A stretch of DNA of 64,000 bases. Source: Legionella sainthelensi (GTDB lineage: Bacteria; Pseudomonadota; Gammaproteobacteria; Legionellales; Legionellaceae). Location of the stretch: assembly GCF_900637685.1 (NCBI RefSeq), contig NZ_LR134388.1, positions 882,001 to 946,000 of the forward strand, given 5' to 3'. The translations under genes were made by a program, and so were the position numbers. Below are positions 9,469 to 17,911 of the stretch, one piece after another; position 1 is the stretch's first letter; each line of letters starts with the position of its first letter. Under the pieces are notes generated by a model. It saw nothing but the letters and a program-made list of their open reading frames with translations, did not search any database and had not been told where the DNA came from.

Positions 9469-10122
9469 ATGCAGGATAAAGTTGAGTTTGTAAGAGAAGC
9501 AAATAGAAAAAAATTAGTAAAGGTAATCAATGAATTGGAGGTTGTAGATTATGATACGGTTTCAAAATGCCTCCCTAGGTTACTTGCTGAGGGTTCATTA
9601 AAATTGGATCACAGTGTTTATACCCCAGCTGATCCATCAACGAATCTTCCCAAAGGCGTAGGGCGATACCTGCTCTATGATCATGATTCATCTAATCCTT
9701 TTTCAATATGGGTATTTGCATTTGCACCTAGGCAGAAAACAACAATTCATGATCATAAATATAAAGGTACTGTTACTGTTCTTGAAGGTCCTATATCTGA
9801 GAAATTTTATCATCCAACCAGCGAGAAATCAGCGCAGCTTGTCAATCGTATGGATCGCTACAGATTTCATACTAATAGCGATGACTTAAAAAGTACTTAT
9901 GTGCATCAACTCAAATGCAGAAAAGGTTTGGATGTAGGAATTAGTGTTACTTTGCATATATACAACATGGAAGCCTATTGGGTTAATTTTGATGGTAAAA
10001 AAATTGATCAAAGAAATTTAAATATTATTTATTCCAAAGATAATGTGGGTGTTAATAAAAACATTCCATCTTACATAAAGGCCAGCCCTGATTTAGAAGA
10101 ATCAATTTCTTATAGGATGTAG
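9469..10122 (+). CDS. Cysteine dioxygenase-like cupin protein
   Basis: The 217-residue protein matches the type I cysteine dioxygenase fold, which oxidises L-cysteine (or a related thiol) to the sulfinate with O2. The predicted iron ligands are His94 and His96 in IHDH and His146. The downstream SVTLHIY (159-165) corresponds to the conserved SLHLYSPP region. The position of the Cys that forms the Cys-Tyr crosslink in mammalian enzymes is Gly here, as in most bacterial members. AAGGAAG lies four bases before the ATG. It is monocistronic; the next gene is on the other strand. Substrate preference (cysteine versus 3-mercaptopropionate) cannot be read from the sequence. Confidence 0.8.
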   Translation: MQDKVEFVREANRKKLVKVINELEVVDYDTVSKCLPRLLAEGSLKLDHSVYTPADPSTNLPKGVGRYLLYDHDSSNPFSIWVFAFAPRQKTTIHDHKYKGTVTVLEGPISEKFYHPTSEKSAQLVNRMDRYRFHTNSDDLKSTYVHQLKCRKGLDVGISVTLHIYNMEAYWVNFDGKKIDQRNLNIIYSKDNVGVNKNIPSYIKASPDLEESISYRM

Positions 10123-10318
10123 GGTGTTTATTTGTGTGGTTCCCGCCACAGTACCGCCCACTAATTTCTATAAATCGTTGCAAGTTTTGTTGGCTCTGTC
10201 ATGTTTTTTTGTACACTTTTTCCCCGTACTTTGCTTGCGCTTTGTCTCGATCTTAGTGGATGACACTTTACCTAATCCGCATTATGAGTCATATAGTGAT
10301 TGGAATAGTTTGCCCTTA

Positions 10319-11218
10319 TTAAAGGATTCGCCAAATTTTTTTCCCTATCCAATAAACAATCAAGCAAATAAAAATCCATAATACAATCAATGGTAAAAAA
10401 TATACAAAAAATTCGATTAAACCATAAGTGAATTCACGAAGTTGATCGATTAATGCATGATAGGAGTTAATAAATACTTCTGTTATTTTCCATTGTTTTT
10501 GCTGAGCAGTTTGAATCAGTGGATTCATGCTCAAATCAATATTAATTAATGAATAGGCAACAGATGCTTTGTAATATTTAATTTGCCCTTGGATAACATC
10601 AATTTGGCCTTGTACTTCAGTTAATTGTTTGAATACACTCAGAACATCAGATGTTTTAGTGGCATTTGCCATAATTTTTGCAAGTTGTTCTTTGGCTGTT
10701 TGTAAATTTGTAAGCTGGCTTTGTAGATCCACATATTGTTGCGTAATATCCTCACCACTTATAGATTCTTGTAGGACTTGGGTCGAAAGTGATTTTAAGG
10801 CAGTTAATGCATCATTTAAGCCTCGAGCAGGTACTCTTATTTTAATATTGGCAGAAGTATTTATAACACGATTACTGTCTTGAGTGATATTTGAGTTTAC
10901 AATATAGCCCCCCGAACTTTCTGCGAGCTGAGTAATTTTTTCCATCGCGACACTAATATTGTTTACTTGTAAGGAAATATTTGCATTACGAATTATCATT
11001 CCCCTAATAGTATTTTCTGAAGGCTGGTTCGCAGTTTGAGAATATTGATTACTTTGCATGGCTATAGTAGTAGGAATTTGCTCTCCTGTTGGGATGGGAA
11101 CAGGGCCTGCGGCTCCATACATTGTTTGCCCTGCTACTCTGCCAAGCCAAAGATAAAGAAAAATTAACAAGGCAAAGGCACCAATGAATGCCAAAGAATA
11201 GAGGATTGCTTTTTTCAT
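10319..11218 (-). CDS. DUF4349-type membrane-anchored envelope protein
   Basis: From the ATG at 11218 the protein has 299 residues. There is an N-terminal membrane segment (about 4-26), a periplasmic domain with the DUF4349 pattern (repeated IKIRVPA and SGEDITQQYVDLQSQL segments), a coiled coil around the QSQLTNLQ stretch, and a C-terminal membrane helix followed by basic residues. This sandwich of domain and coiled coil between two membrane segments is the usual DUF4349 layout. Function is unknown in the family. The longest frame starts at a TTG at 11263, but its first 15 residues are not typical and the ATG placed just before the membrane segment is preferred. Confidence 0.82.
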   Translation of the reverse strand: MKKAILYSLAFIGAFALLIFLYLWLGRVAGQTMYGAAGPVPIPTGEQIPTTIAMQSNQYSQTANQPSENTIRGMIIRNANISLQVNNISVAMEKITQLAESSGGYIVNSNITQDSNRVINTSANIKIRVPARGLNDALTALKSLSTQVLQESISGEDITQQYVDLQSQLTNLQTAKEQLAKIMANATKTSDVLSVFKQLTEVQGQIDVIQGQIKYYKASVAYSLINIDLSMNPLIQTAQQKQWKITEVFINSYHALIDQLREFTYGLIEFFVYFLPLIVLWIFICLIVYWIGKKIWRIL

Positions 11219-11316
11219 ATTAATTCGTGTGATATCCGGGTTTATAACGTAAAGTTTGGCCAATGTTTGTCAAATTGTAAAATATTTTACTAAATGTATT
11301 TTTTTATATTTCAAGT

Positions 11317-11354
11317 AAAACCAGTAATGACTGCGTAACAATTACTGGTTTTTT
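11317..11354 (-). terminator. Terminator of the Cys-rich lipoprotein gene
   Basis: AAAACCAGTAAT (11317-11328) pairs with ATTACTGGTTTT (11341-11352), giving a 12-bp stem and 12-base loop. A/T runs flank both sides, so it can act in either direction. It lies just after the stop of the minus-strand gene at 11373. Confidence 0.65.
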
Positions 11355-11372
11355 GAGTGTTGGCAACGGACT

Positions 11373-11786
11373 CTAAATTTTTTTGTCACAAAAAGCGACA
11401 CAAACTTGATGCTCCCTAACTTCTCCGCCACATGCGGAGTAACATTCCCTATAAGTAGATTCGCAATGACATGAATTATTGCAGCTGCTGCTTCTATCAA
11501 AATCTTTAATGGTTTTATTAATTGGAAAACCCATTCGCGTTTGTTCTTCTTTATAGTGGTTGTATTCAAACAAAGCACTTTGCTGTGCTCTTAGGCGACA
11601 ATTTTCATTGTCTACTCGACAACTTTGTTGGCAGTCATTTCTTCCCTGTACACATTGAGCGGTACACATTTTTGCTACATCTGATTTAGGTGGAATATAA
11701 CTATATTCGGTATTATAGATGGGACCACAGGAGGTTAATAAAACAACTAAAGCTATAACAGAAAAAATAGAGCAATGTTTTAGCAT
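11373..11786 (-). CDS. Cys-rich lipoprotein with repeated CX3C motifs
   Basis: The 137-residue product has a lipoprotein signal: a hydrophobic stretch ending in the lipobox LTSC. The mature part contains about a dozen further cysteines in recurring C-x3-C units (CTAQC, CQQSC, CNNSC, CYSAC, CVAFC), separated by a central charged segment. Such spacing suggests helical hairpins held by disulfides, or metal binding, in the periplasm or outer membrane. No known family is recognised. AGAGG precedes the ATG by five bases. A 14-bp perfect palindrome lies 60 bases upstream and may be an operator. Confidence 0.75.
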   Translation of the reverse strand: MLKHCSIFSVIALVVLLTSCGPIYNTEYSYIPPKSDVAKMCTAQCVQGRNDCQQSCRVDNENCRLRAQQSALFEYNHYKEEQTRMGFPINKTIKDFDRSSSCNNSCHCESTYRECYSACGGEVREHQVCVAFCDKKI

Positions 11787-12092
11787 ATATCCTCTTTGTT
11801 AATGATAAATGGGAGTATAGGTACTGCTAGTATACAGCATGATAAGTAACTGATCAGTTAAATTGCCCCAGTGTATTAATGCTGGGTTGAAAAATCAAGA
11901 TCACTTTTTCTCATTTAGCGTAAATTAAGAGTAGTGATTTTAATTATTTATTGTTATTTGTTACCTGATTGTTTTAAGCAATACATGATTGTTAACTATT
12001 TATAATAATTTTGTTATATAATTTGCCATAAGGACGAATCTCTATGAGATCCATCTAGAAAAACTTAGAAGTCTAACTTTGAAACAGTATCT
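11787..12092. other. Divergent intergenic region with two dyads
   Basis: About 305 AT-rich bases between the Cys-rich lipoprotein (minus) and the small membrane protein (plus). It holds a perfect 14-bp palindrome (11847-11860) and a CCCAG...CTGGG hairpin (11867-11886). No gene of convincing size is present. Confidence 0.5.
11847..11860. promoter_or_regulatory. Perfect 14-bp palindrome, possible operator
   Basis: TAACTGATCAGTTA is fully self-complementary. On the minus strand it lies at about the -35 region of a possible TATACT -10 element, upstream of the Cys-rich lipoprotein gene. Regulator unknown. Confidence 0.4.
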
Positions 12093-12521
12093 ATGAGTAT
12101 TTCATTTGTATATGGTTTTTTTACTGGGTGTTTTGTTACCTTTATAGGCCAGTATTTTTTGCAAAATTTCATTAGTCAGCGAGGATGTTCTGAACAGATT
12201 AATACTAAAAAATTTGATTTAGATAAGCTTTTTAATGACTATCCTGATTTTATGAATGCCATCAAAGATGATCTTACTAATGCTCATTACAAAGATATAA
12301 GAGAATTTTTTGTGGTTGATAAAGATGCGATATTGAATTCTTCGATCACGAGATTACGCTATGAATTATCTGCTGAAATTCTCGTTGCACTCAACAGATT
12401 GGAAGCATTAGGCTACATTAAAAAATTAAAAAATAATTGCCTGCATTATAAAATTGTGGATGATTTTGTAATGCAGCTTGAGGCTTATGAAATTGCAGTC
12501 AAGGATGATCAAAATTTATGA
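12093..12521 (+). CDS. Small membrane-anchored protein coupled to a TauE/SafE exporter
   Basis: This 142-residue protein has one N-terminal membrane helix (about 5-27), then a soluble charged domain with a helix-turn-helix-like ending (a ILVALNRLEALGYIKKLK segment). No family is recognised. Its stop overlaps the start of the exporter gene by ATGA at 12518-12521, so the two are translationally coupled and probably work together. The ATG lacks a strong Shine-Dalgarno. Confidence 0.7.
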   Translation: MSISFVYGFFTGCFVTFIGQYFLQNFISQRGCSEQINTKKFDLDKLFNDYPDFMNAIKDDLTNAHYKDIREFFVVDKDAILNSSITRLRYELSAEILVALNRLEALGYIKKLKNNCLHYKIVDDFVMQLEAYEIAVKDDQNL

Positions 12522-13309
12522 TTGGAGTTTATTTATTTGCAGGGATAATAACAGGACTACTAGCCACGTTGTTTGGTTTCGGCGGGGGATTTGTTGTAGT
12601 TCCTTTGTTATTTTGGTTATTACCATTTGATGGTATTCCAAAAGAATTGGCCATGCATATGGCAGTAGGAACATCTTTAATGCTGATGTTTATTAATATG
12701 ATATATGCAGCATGGCTACATTATCTGAAACAAAATATGGATATAATTTTATTAAGAAAAATGTTACCACTCGTTGCTGTTGGTGCTGTAAGTGGCGCTT
12801 TAATTGCTACAATTTTAAGTGCAAAAGCACTCAAGTACGCATTTTTAATGTTGATTTTTTTGGTTTTACTAAGAAATTTGAAACAGGAGTTTTTTAAAAA
12901 TAATGTCTCTGCCCACAAAAAGCCGACTAATGCAATTTTGTATTTTGTCAGTTATTTTACAGGAACAATTGCGGCCCTATTGGGAATAGGAGGAAGTGTA
13001 ATTATTGTCCCATTTTTTAGACATTATGGGGTGCCTATGAATAAAGCTTCTGCACTTGCAAATGGACTTGCTGCACCCAGCGGTTTGATAGGCAGTATTA
13101 TTTTTATAGCAGCGGGAATCCATATACCTCATTTACCGCCGTACAGCACAGGTTATTTGTATTGGCCAGCATTAATTACTATATTTTTAGCTAGTATTAT
13201 GGGCGCGAAGTTAGGAATACATTTTAGTAATCTTATTCCTGATAAAGTTTATGGCAAGATTTATTGTTTCTTATTACTGATTGTCATCGTTTGTATGATG
13301 TTAAATTAG
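12518..13309 (+). CDS. TauE/SafE family anion (sulfite/organosulfonate) exporter
   Basis: The 263-residue integral membrane protein has about eight helices in two homologous halves. Each half begins with the glycine-rich signature of the family (LATLFGFGGGFVVVP near residues 14-28 and ALLGIGGSVIIVP in the second half). Members export sulfite, sulfoacetate or other small anions, or act as importers in some lineages. The gene overlaps its upstream partner by four bases. A cysteine-dioxygenase-like gene lies 2.4 kb upstream, which would fit sulfite disposal, but they are not in one operon. Confidence 0.88.
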   Translation: MIGVYLFAGIITGLLATLFGFGGGFVVVPLLFWLLPFDGIPKELAMHMAVGTSLMLMFINMIYAAWLHYLKQNMDIILLRKMLPLVAVGAVSGALIATILSAKALKYAFLMLIFLVLLRNLKQEFFKNNVSAHKKPTNAILYFVSYFTGTIAALLGIGGSVIIVPFFRHYGVPMNKASALANGLAAPSGLIGSIIFIAAGIHIPHLPPYSTGYLYWPALITIFLASIMGAKLGIHFSNLIPDKVYGKIYCFLLLIVIVCMMLN

Positions 13310-13370
13310 GCAACGTTCCCAAAATTATTTCAATATGAGTATTTCATTATTTCTGCAATAAAAGCATGAG

Positions 13371-13397
13371 GGCTTGTTCACATTGAATTGACAAGCC
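13371..13397. terminator. Terminator-like hairpin between converging genes
   Basis: GGCTTGTTCA (13371-13380) pairs with TGACAAGCC (13389-13397) with one bulged base. It lies between the stops of the exporter and proS. T-rich sequence follows only on the minus-strand side. Confidence 0.45.
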
Positions 13398-13428
13398 GTC
13401 TCACAATTATGTTTGCGTTAATACTACA

Positions 13429-15138
13429 TCAGTTTTTTGCAATTAATTTAAGTAGTGAATCTACTGCTGTATCTAAGCTGAATTGTTGAATTTCTCCGGT
13501 AGCTCTGCTTTTATATTCCACACAGTTTTGTTCGATATTTCGTTCACTGACTACTAAGCGATGAGGAATACCAACAAGATCATGATCGGCAAACAATACA
13601 CCAGCTCGTTCGTTACGGTCATCGATTAAAACATCAATGTTTAAATTTTTGAATTGTTCATATAAAGCATCTGCTTGCTTTTTAACTTCCGGTGAACGAT
13701 GGGCATTTAAAGGAATAATCACTAACTGAAATGGGGCAATATTTTGTGGCCATATAATGCCTTTTTCATCATGATGTTGCTCTATGGCAGCAGCAACAAC
13801 CCGGGTGATACCTAAACCATAGCATCCCATTAACATGGTTTCTAATTGCCCCTGCTCATTAATGACGGTAGCGTTCATGGCTTTAGCATATTTATCGCCT
13901 AGTTGGAAAACATGACCAACCTCGATACCGCGACATGAATAGAGCGTACCTTTGCCATCAGGGCTAATATCTCCATCTTTCACATTGCGTAAGTCGAAAG
14001 CAAGATATTCTTTGACATCTTTGTCCCAAGCAGCATGTTGATAATGTTTATCTGCTTGATTTGCACCACAGATAAAGGAGTCCATGGCCAAGGCATGATG
14101 ATCCGCAATTATAGGTATTTCCAGGTTAACTGGTCCAAGTGAGCCAATGGGGGTGTTTAAATTTTTTAAAATCGTTTCTTCATCTATGAACTGCAAAGGG
14201 GAGTCAATCAAAGGATGTTTTGTAGCTTTAACTTCATTGAGTTCATCATCACCACATAGAATAAGCGCAACCATGGGATGTTCTTTGCCTTTGACAATTA
14301 ATGTCTTGACGGTTTGATTGCTTGGAACATGTAGGAATTGGGCAACCTCAGCTATAGTTTTTGTGTTTGGTGTATCCACCAGAGTTATTTGTTGACTTGC
14401 TGGCGTTGCTTTAGCGGGTTTTAAGCTCGTTGCCTGTTCAATATTTGCTGCATAATCGCCCTGATCGCTGTAAAAGATTAAATCTTCACCTGAATCAGCT
14501 AATACCTGAAATTCATGAGAGGCAGAGCCGCCAATAGCTCCTGTATCGGCTTCTACAGCACGATATTTAAGTCCCATACGATCAAAAATACGGCAATATG
14601 CTTGATACATATCTTTATAAGTATCTTGCAGACTTTCCAGGTTTAAATGGAAAGAATAAGCATCTTTCATAATGAATTCGCGGGCACGCATGACGCCAAA
14701 ACGAGGTCTAATTTCATCACGAAATTTAGTTTGGATTTGATAAAAACTCGCAGGAAGTTGCTTATAAGATTGCAATTCATGGCGCATAATATCCGTAATG
14801 ACTTCTTCATGAGTTGGGCCAAAGCAGTATTCTCTATCATTGGAGTCCTTCATGGTTAGCAGTTGGCCGCCAAAAGTATCCCATCGTCCTGTTTCTTGCC
14901 ATAACTCTGCGGGCTGGACTGCGGGCATCAGCACTTCCATTGAATTGATGTGGTTCATTTCTTCGCGAACTATTTGTTCTATTTTACGCAATACTTTTAA
15001 ACCTAGAGGCATCCAGGTATAAAGCCCAGAACCCAATTTACGAATCATTCCAGTTCTCAGCATTAATTGATGAGACACAATTTCAGCATCATTGGGCGTT
15101 TCTTTAAGAGTTGCTAAAAACCATTGAGATGCACGCAT
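13429..15138 (-). CDS. proS: Prolyl-tRNA synthetase
   Basis: This class II aminoacyl-tRNA synthetase charges tRNA-Pro in the cytoplasm. At 569 residues it has the usual bacterial length. Motif 2 (KFRDEIRPRFGVMRAREFIMKD region) and motif 3 (MLMGCYGLGITR) are intact. An editing insertion domain of the YbaK type sits between them, around residues 230-390. The C-terminal anticodon-binding domain ends in a typical DDRNERAGV...DLVGIPHR stretch. It is monocistronic, with a hairpin beyond the stop. Confidence 0.98.
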   Translation of the reverse strand: MRASQWFLATLKETPNDAEIVSHQLMLRTGMIRKLGSGLYTWMPLGLKVLRKIEQIVREEMNHINSMEVLMPAVQPAELWQETGRWDTFGGQLLTMKDSNDREYCFGPTHEEVITDIMRHELQSYKQLPASFYQIQTKFRDEIRPRFGVMRAREFIMKDAYSFHLNLESLQDTYKDMYQAYCRIFDRMGLKYRAVEADTGAIGGSASHEFQVLADSGEDLIFYSDQGDYAANIEQATSLKPAKATPASQQITLVDTPNTKTIAEVAQFLHVPSNQTVKTLIVKGKEHPMVALILCGDDELNEVKATKHPLIDSPLQFIDEETILKNLNTPIGSLGPVNLEIPIIADHHALAMDSFICGANQADKHYQHAAWDKDVKEYLAFDLRNVKDGDISPDGKGTLYSCRGIEVGHVFQLGDKYAKAMNATVINEQGQLETMLMGCYGLGITRVVAAAIEQHHDEKGIIWPQNIAPFQLVIIPLNAHRSPEVKKQADALYEQFKNLNIDVLIDDRNERAGVLFADHDLVGIPHRLVVSERNIEQNCVEYKSRATGEIQQFSLDTAVDSLLKLIAKN

Positions 15139-15255
15139 TTCAGCTCCTGATTTAATTCTTAGATTTCAGGCATTATACAGAAGTTTTTGTGCAAAAACAG
15201 ATGAGGTTGAAGAAGTACTTTGGCCTTCTGTCGAATATGAAAAATTTGGGGTGCG

Positions 15256-15283
15256 GCAAAGCAAAACGAGTATTTTACTTTGC
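15256..15283 (-). terminator. Terminator candidate for the SulP-carbonic anhydrase gene
   Basis: GCAAAGCAAAA (15256-15266) and TTTTACTTTGC (15273-15283) pair with a single mismatch over 11 positions, with a 6-base loop. It lies 16 bases beyond the minus-strand stop, and a T-run follows further downstream. Confidence 0.45.
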
Positions 15284-15298
15284 GCTCAAGCTATAAGT

Positions 15299-17608
15299 TT
15301 ATATATGAATCTTAGCTTCTTTCAATAAGGCATTTAATTTAGAGGCTAAGTGGTTATTGTCTTTGCCATCAAGTTGATTTAATTCATAAACATAATCTTT
15401 ATAATGGACTTTTCCTGTTTGCACATCATAGACTGCACCAACCATTGCAATTTCATTTTTTTCTATCATGTCATGTAAAATGGGGCTTCGTTTATAAATA
15501 TTTTGCATGGTATTGGCTACGTTTAAGTCTGTGACATGATGAACGAAAGTGTCATTTTTGCTGTGGCGATCATTTGGTGTTTGATTTTCGGCATTAATAG
15601 CAGGTTTTATTTTCTCTAATAACTCAGTAATATGTCCTTTTTCAATTCCATCACAAGCAGACTGAATGGCACCACAACGAGTGTGGCCAAGAACGATGAT
15701 TAATTTCACACCTACCACGCTGCAGGCATATTCGATACTGGCAAGCACATCATTATTGACCACGTTTCCTGCAACACGGACACAAAAAATATCGCCAAAA
15801 CTCATATCAAAAATAGTTTCAACGGGGACTCTGGAATCAATACAGCCAAGAACTATAGCGATAGGATGTTGCTCTTTTGCGGTGTGTTTAATATCCAATT
15901 GGTTAGAGCGATGAATTAAATTACCGTTCAAAAATCGATGATTTCCTTCATTTAAAATATTTAAGACCTCAGAAGGGGATAAATGTGATTGTACGTCGTA
16001 TGTAGTTACATTAATAAAATCGATATGATTATGAATTTTATAATGCTTTTTAAAGCCAATAAGATTTAGGGATATTTTCTTATTAGGAGCTTGCTCGTCC
16101 TGAAACTCTTTTAATAATTCTAAAATTTCCTTATCAATGTATTGGGAATAACGCGCATCAATAATTAATTGTGATTCTTTAGGTATAGAATTAAGTTCAG
16201 CAATTAAAGCTGCTTTATTTAAAAAAGTCATTTGTTGTGGGAGTACTAGGCGATTGATAACTCCGGTAGTGTGAATTTCCTTGATAATATTGATACGAGC
16301 TTGACTGTTTGATTTTAAAATGTAAAACAGGCTTACTGCCAATCCAATCAAAATACCCATCAAAAGATTAAATACAATGATACCAATCACAGTAGCTATA
16401 AAAGGAATAAAGCGATCATAACCTTGTGCATAAATAGAGCTATATATAGAGGGCTTATTCAGTTTATAACCGGTGTACATCAAAATAGCTGCCAATGAAG
16501 ACAATGGTATTTTATTTAGTGTTCCAGGAATTAACATCACTGCAAATAAGATAAAAACACCATGTAAAATGGTAGATACCTTGGTTTTAGAACCTGCTTG
16601 AATATTAATTGATGTTCTAACGATTACGGATGTAATTGGAATTCCACCAATTAATCCTACAGCTACGTTTCCTACACCTTGTGCCACTAATTCACGATTC
16701 GAAGAGGGATGACGACGTTTTTTGTCAAGTTTTTCACCAGCTTTGAAATTCAGTAAAGTCTCAAGAGAGGCAACAATACCAATAATAAATGCATAAACAT
16801 AAACTTTAGGGTTAGTCCAGGAGGACCAGTTAGGATATTCAAATTTGCTAAGTAGCTCATGAATATCGTTTGTTTGGGGAATATTAACTAATTGCGGTGA
16901 GTTTTGAGCAAGATTTGAGTCAGTCCATTGAAATAGTTCATTGAGCAGGACGCCTAAAATCACTACAATGATCGGCGCGGGTATTTCTTTAAGTACTTTA
17001 TTTTTTGTTAAATCAAAAAAGATTAATGTGACTAAAGAAATGATGGTAATGAGCATGGCTCCGGAATTGATGTGATGATAGAGTGCAAGAATAGGACTTA
17101 ATGTAATTTCTTCTGTTGTTTCTAATAAGTGGGTTTTAAGTTCATTAAAATCCGCAGACAAGGTAAATGCAAGTGGTAGTTGTTTGATGATTAATAAAAT
17201 TCCAATAGCACAAAGTAAACCTTGCACGACATTTGATGGCACGTAATCTGCTATAAATCCAGCCCTAAGACTACCTATGATTATTTGCAATATTCCTGCA
17301 AGTACTAAAGCCAGTAAAAATGAATTAAAATCGCCAACATGAGCGATAGCGGCAACTACGACAGCAGCCATTCCAGCGGCAGGCCCACTAACACTGACAT
17401 GGGAACCACTCAAGCAACCAACAACAATTCCACCGATAACGCCACTTAAAATTCCTGAAAATAAAGGGGCGCCAGAGGCTAGAGCAATCCCTAAGCATAA
17501 TGGAATAGCCACGAGAAATACGACTATGGCAGCGACAAAATCAAATTTAAGAAAACGCTTTGTATAAATTCGAAATATACGAGAGTCAACTGTGGTATTT
17601 GTGAGCAT
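15299..17608 (-). CDS. SulP-family anion transporter fused to a beta-carbonic anhydrase
   Basis: The 769-residue fusion starts with a SulP membrane domain of 10-14 helices (about residues 20-430), with the GSHVSVSGPAAGMAA signature in the first third. A degenerate STAS-like segment follows (about 455-545), then a full beta-carbonic anhydrase domain. Zinc-site residues are Cys589-x-Asp591-x-Arg593 (CIDSR) and His642-x-x-Cys645 (HTRC). Such fusions are thought to couple bicarbonate transport to CO2 hydration at the inner membrane. The gene stands alone between proS and ttcA. The upstream 300 bases contain an 11-bp direct repeat spaced 30 bp. Confidence 0.94.
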   Translation of the reverse strand: MLTNTTVDSRIFRIYTKRFLKFDFVAAIVVFLVAIPLCLGIALASGAPLFSGILSGVIGGIVVGCLSGSHVSVSGPAAGMAAVVVAAIAHVGDFNSFLLALVLAGILQIIIGSLRAGFIADYVPSNVVQGLLCAIGILLIIKQLPLAFTLSADFNELKTHLLETTEEITLSPILALYHHINSGAMLITIISLVTLIFFDLTKNKVLKEIPAPIIVVILGVLLNELFQWTDSNLAQNSPQLVNIPQTNDIHELLSKFEYPNWSSWTNPKVYVYAFIIGIVASLETLLNFKAGEKLDKKRRHPSSNRELVAQGVGNVAVGLIGGIPITSVIVRTSINIQAGSKTKVSTILHGVFILFAVMLIPGTLNKIPLSSLAAILMYTGYKLNKPSIYSSIYAQGYDRFIPFIATVIGIIVFNLLMGILIGLAVSLFYILKSNSQARINIIKEIHTTGVINRLVLPQQMTFLNKAALIAELNSIPKESQLIIDARYSQYIDKEILELLKEFQDEQAPNKKISLNLIGFKKHYKIHNHIDFINVTTYDVQSHLSPSEVLNILNEGNHRFLNGNLIHRSNQLDIKHTAKEQHPIAIVLGCIDSRVPVETIFDMSFGDIFCVRVAGNVVNNDVLASIEYACSVVGVKLIIVLGHTRCGAIQSACDGIEKGHITELLEKIKPAINAENQTPNDRHSKNDTFVHHVTDLNVANTMQNIYKRSPILHDMIEKNEIAMVGAVYDVQTGKVHYKDYVYELNQLDGKDNNHLASKLNALLKEAKIHI

Positions 17609-17911
17609 GAAGAAATTCCTATGATAGCAATTTAATATTTTATTAAAAATTTTTCTAATTTTAGACTAAAGTGATATTTAATAAAACATAAATGTTACAA
17701 AAATGTTATAAAAATGTTTCTTTTTAGTTAAGATTATGTAATTAATTCTAACTTTTAGTGTATAAAAATATCTATTTGCTTCTTTTAGTGTAAGAAATAT
17801 TTAAAAAAATGGAGAGGAGAAGAGGCTGAGTTCCTTATAAAAAATTTTCTTTATTTATACAGAACTCTAAATGTACGGGAGCTTTTAATTTATTTGAATT
17901 GCCACCAAACT
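17609..17911. other. AT-rich intergenic region upstream of the SulP fusion
   Basis: Around 300 bases with very high A+T. It contains the direct repeats noted at 17720-17792 and a tandem-like ATGTTAYAAAA pair near 17690-17715. No ORF or terminator is convincing. Confidence 0.5.
17720..17792. repeat. 11-bp direct repeats at about 30-bp spacing
   Basis: CTTTTAGTGTA occurs exactly at 17752-17762 and 17782-17792, 30 bp apart. A degenerate copy, CTTTTTAGTTA, lies at 17720-17730. Near-integral helical phasing upstream of a transporter gene suggests a possible regulator-binding array. Confidence 0.4.

Noticed and set aside
10187-10210. GGCTCTGT string resembling an IS6-family terminal repeat
   Set aside because: Only the first eight bases match, no second end and no transposase frame nearby.
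10124-10381. 85-residue plus-strand ORF after the cysteine-dioxygenase-like gene
   Set aside because: GTG start without a good Shine-Dalgarno, composition of random translation, and overlap with the well-supported DUF4349 gene on the other strand.
11342-11578. 78-residue minus-strand ORF
   Set aside because: Different frame within the Cys-rich lipoprotein gene, which has a lipobox and ribosome-binding site.
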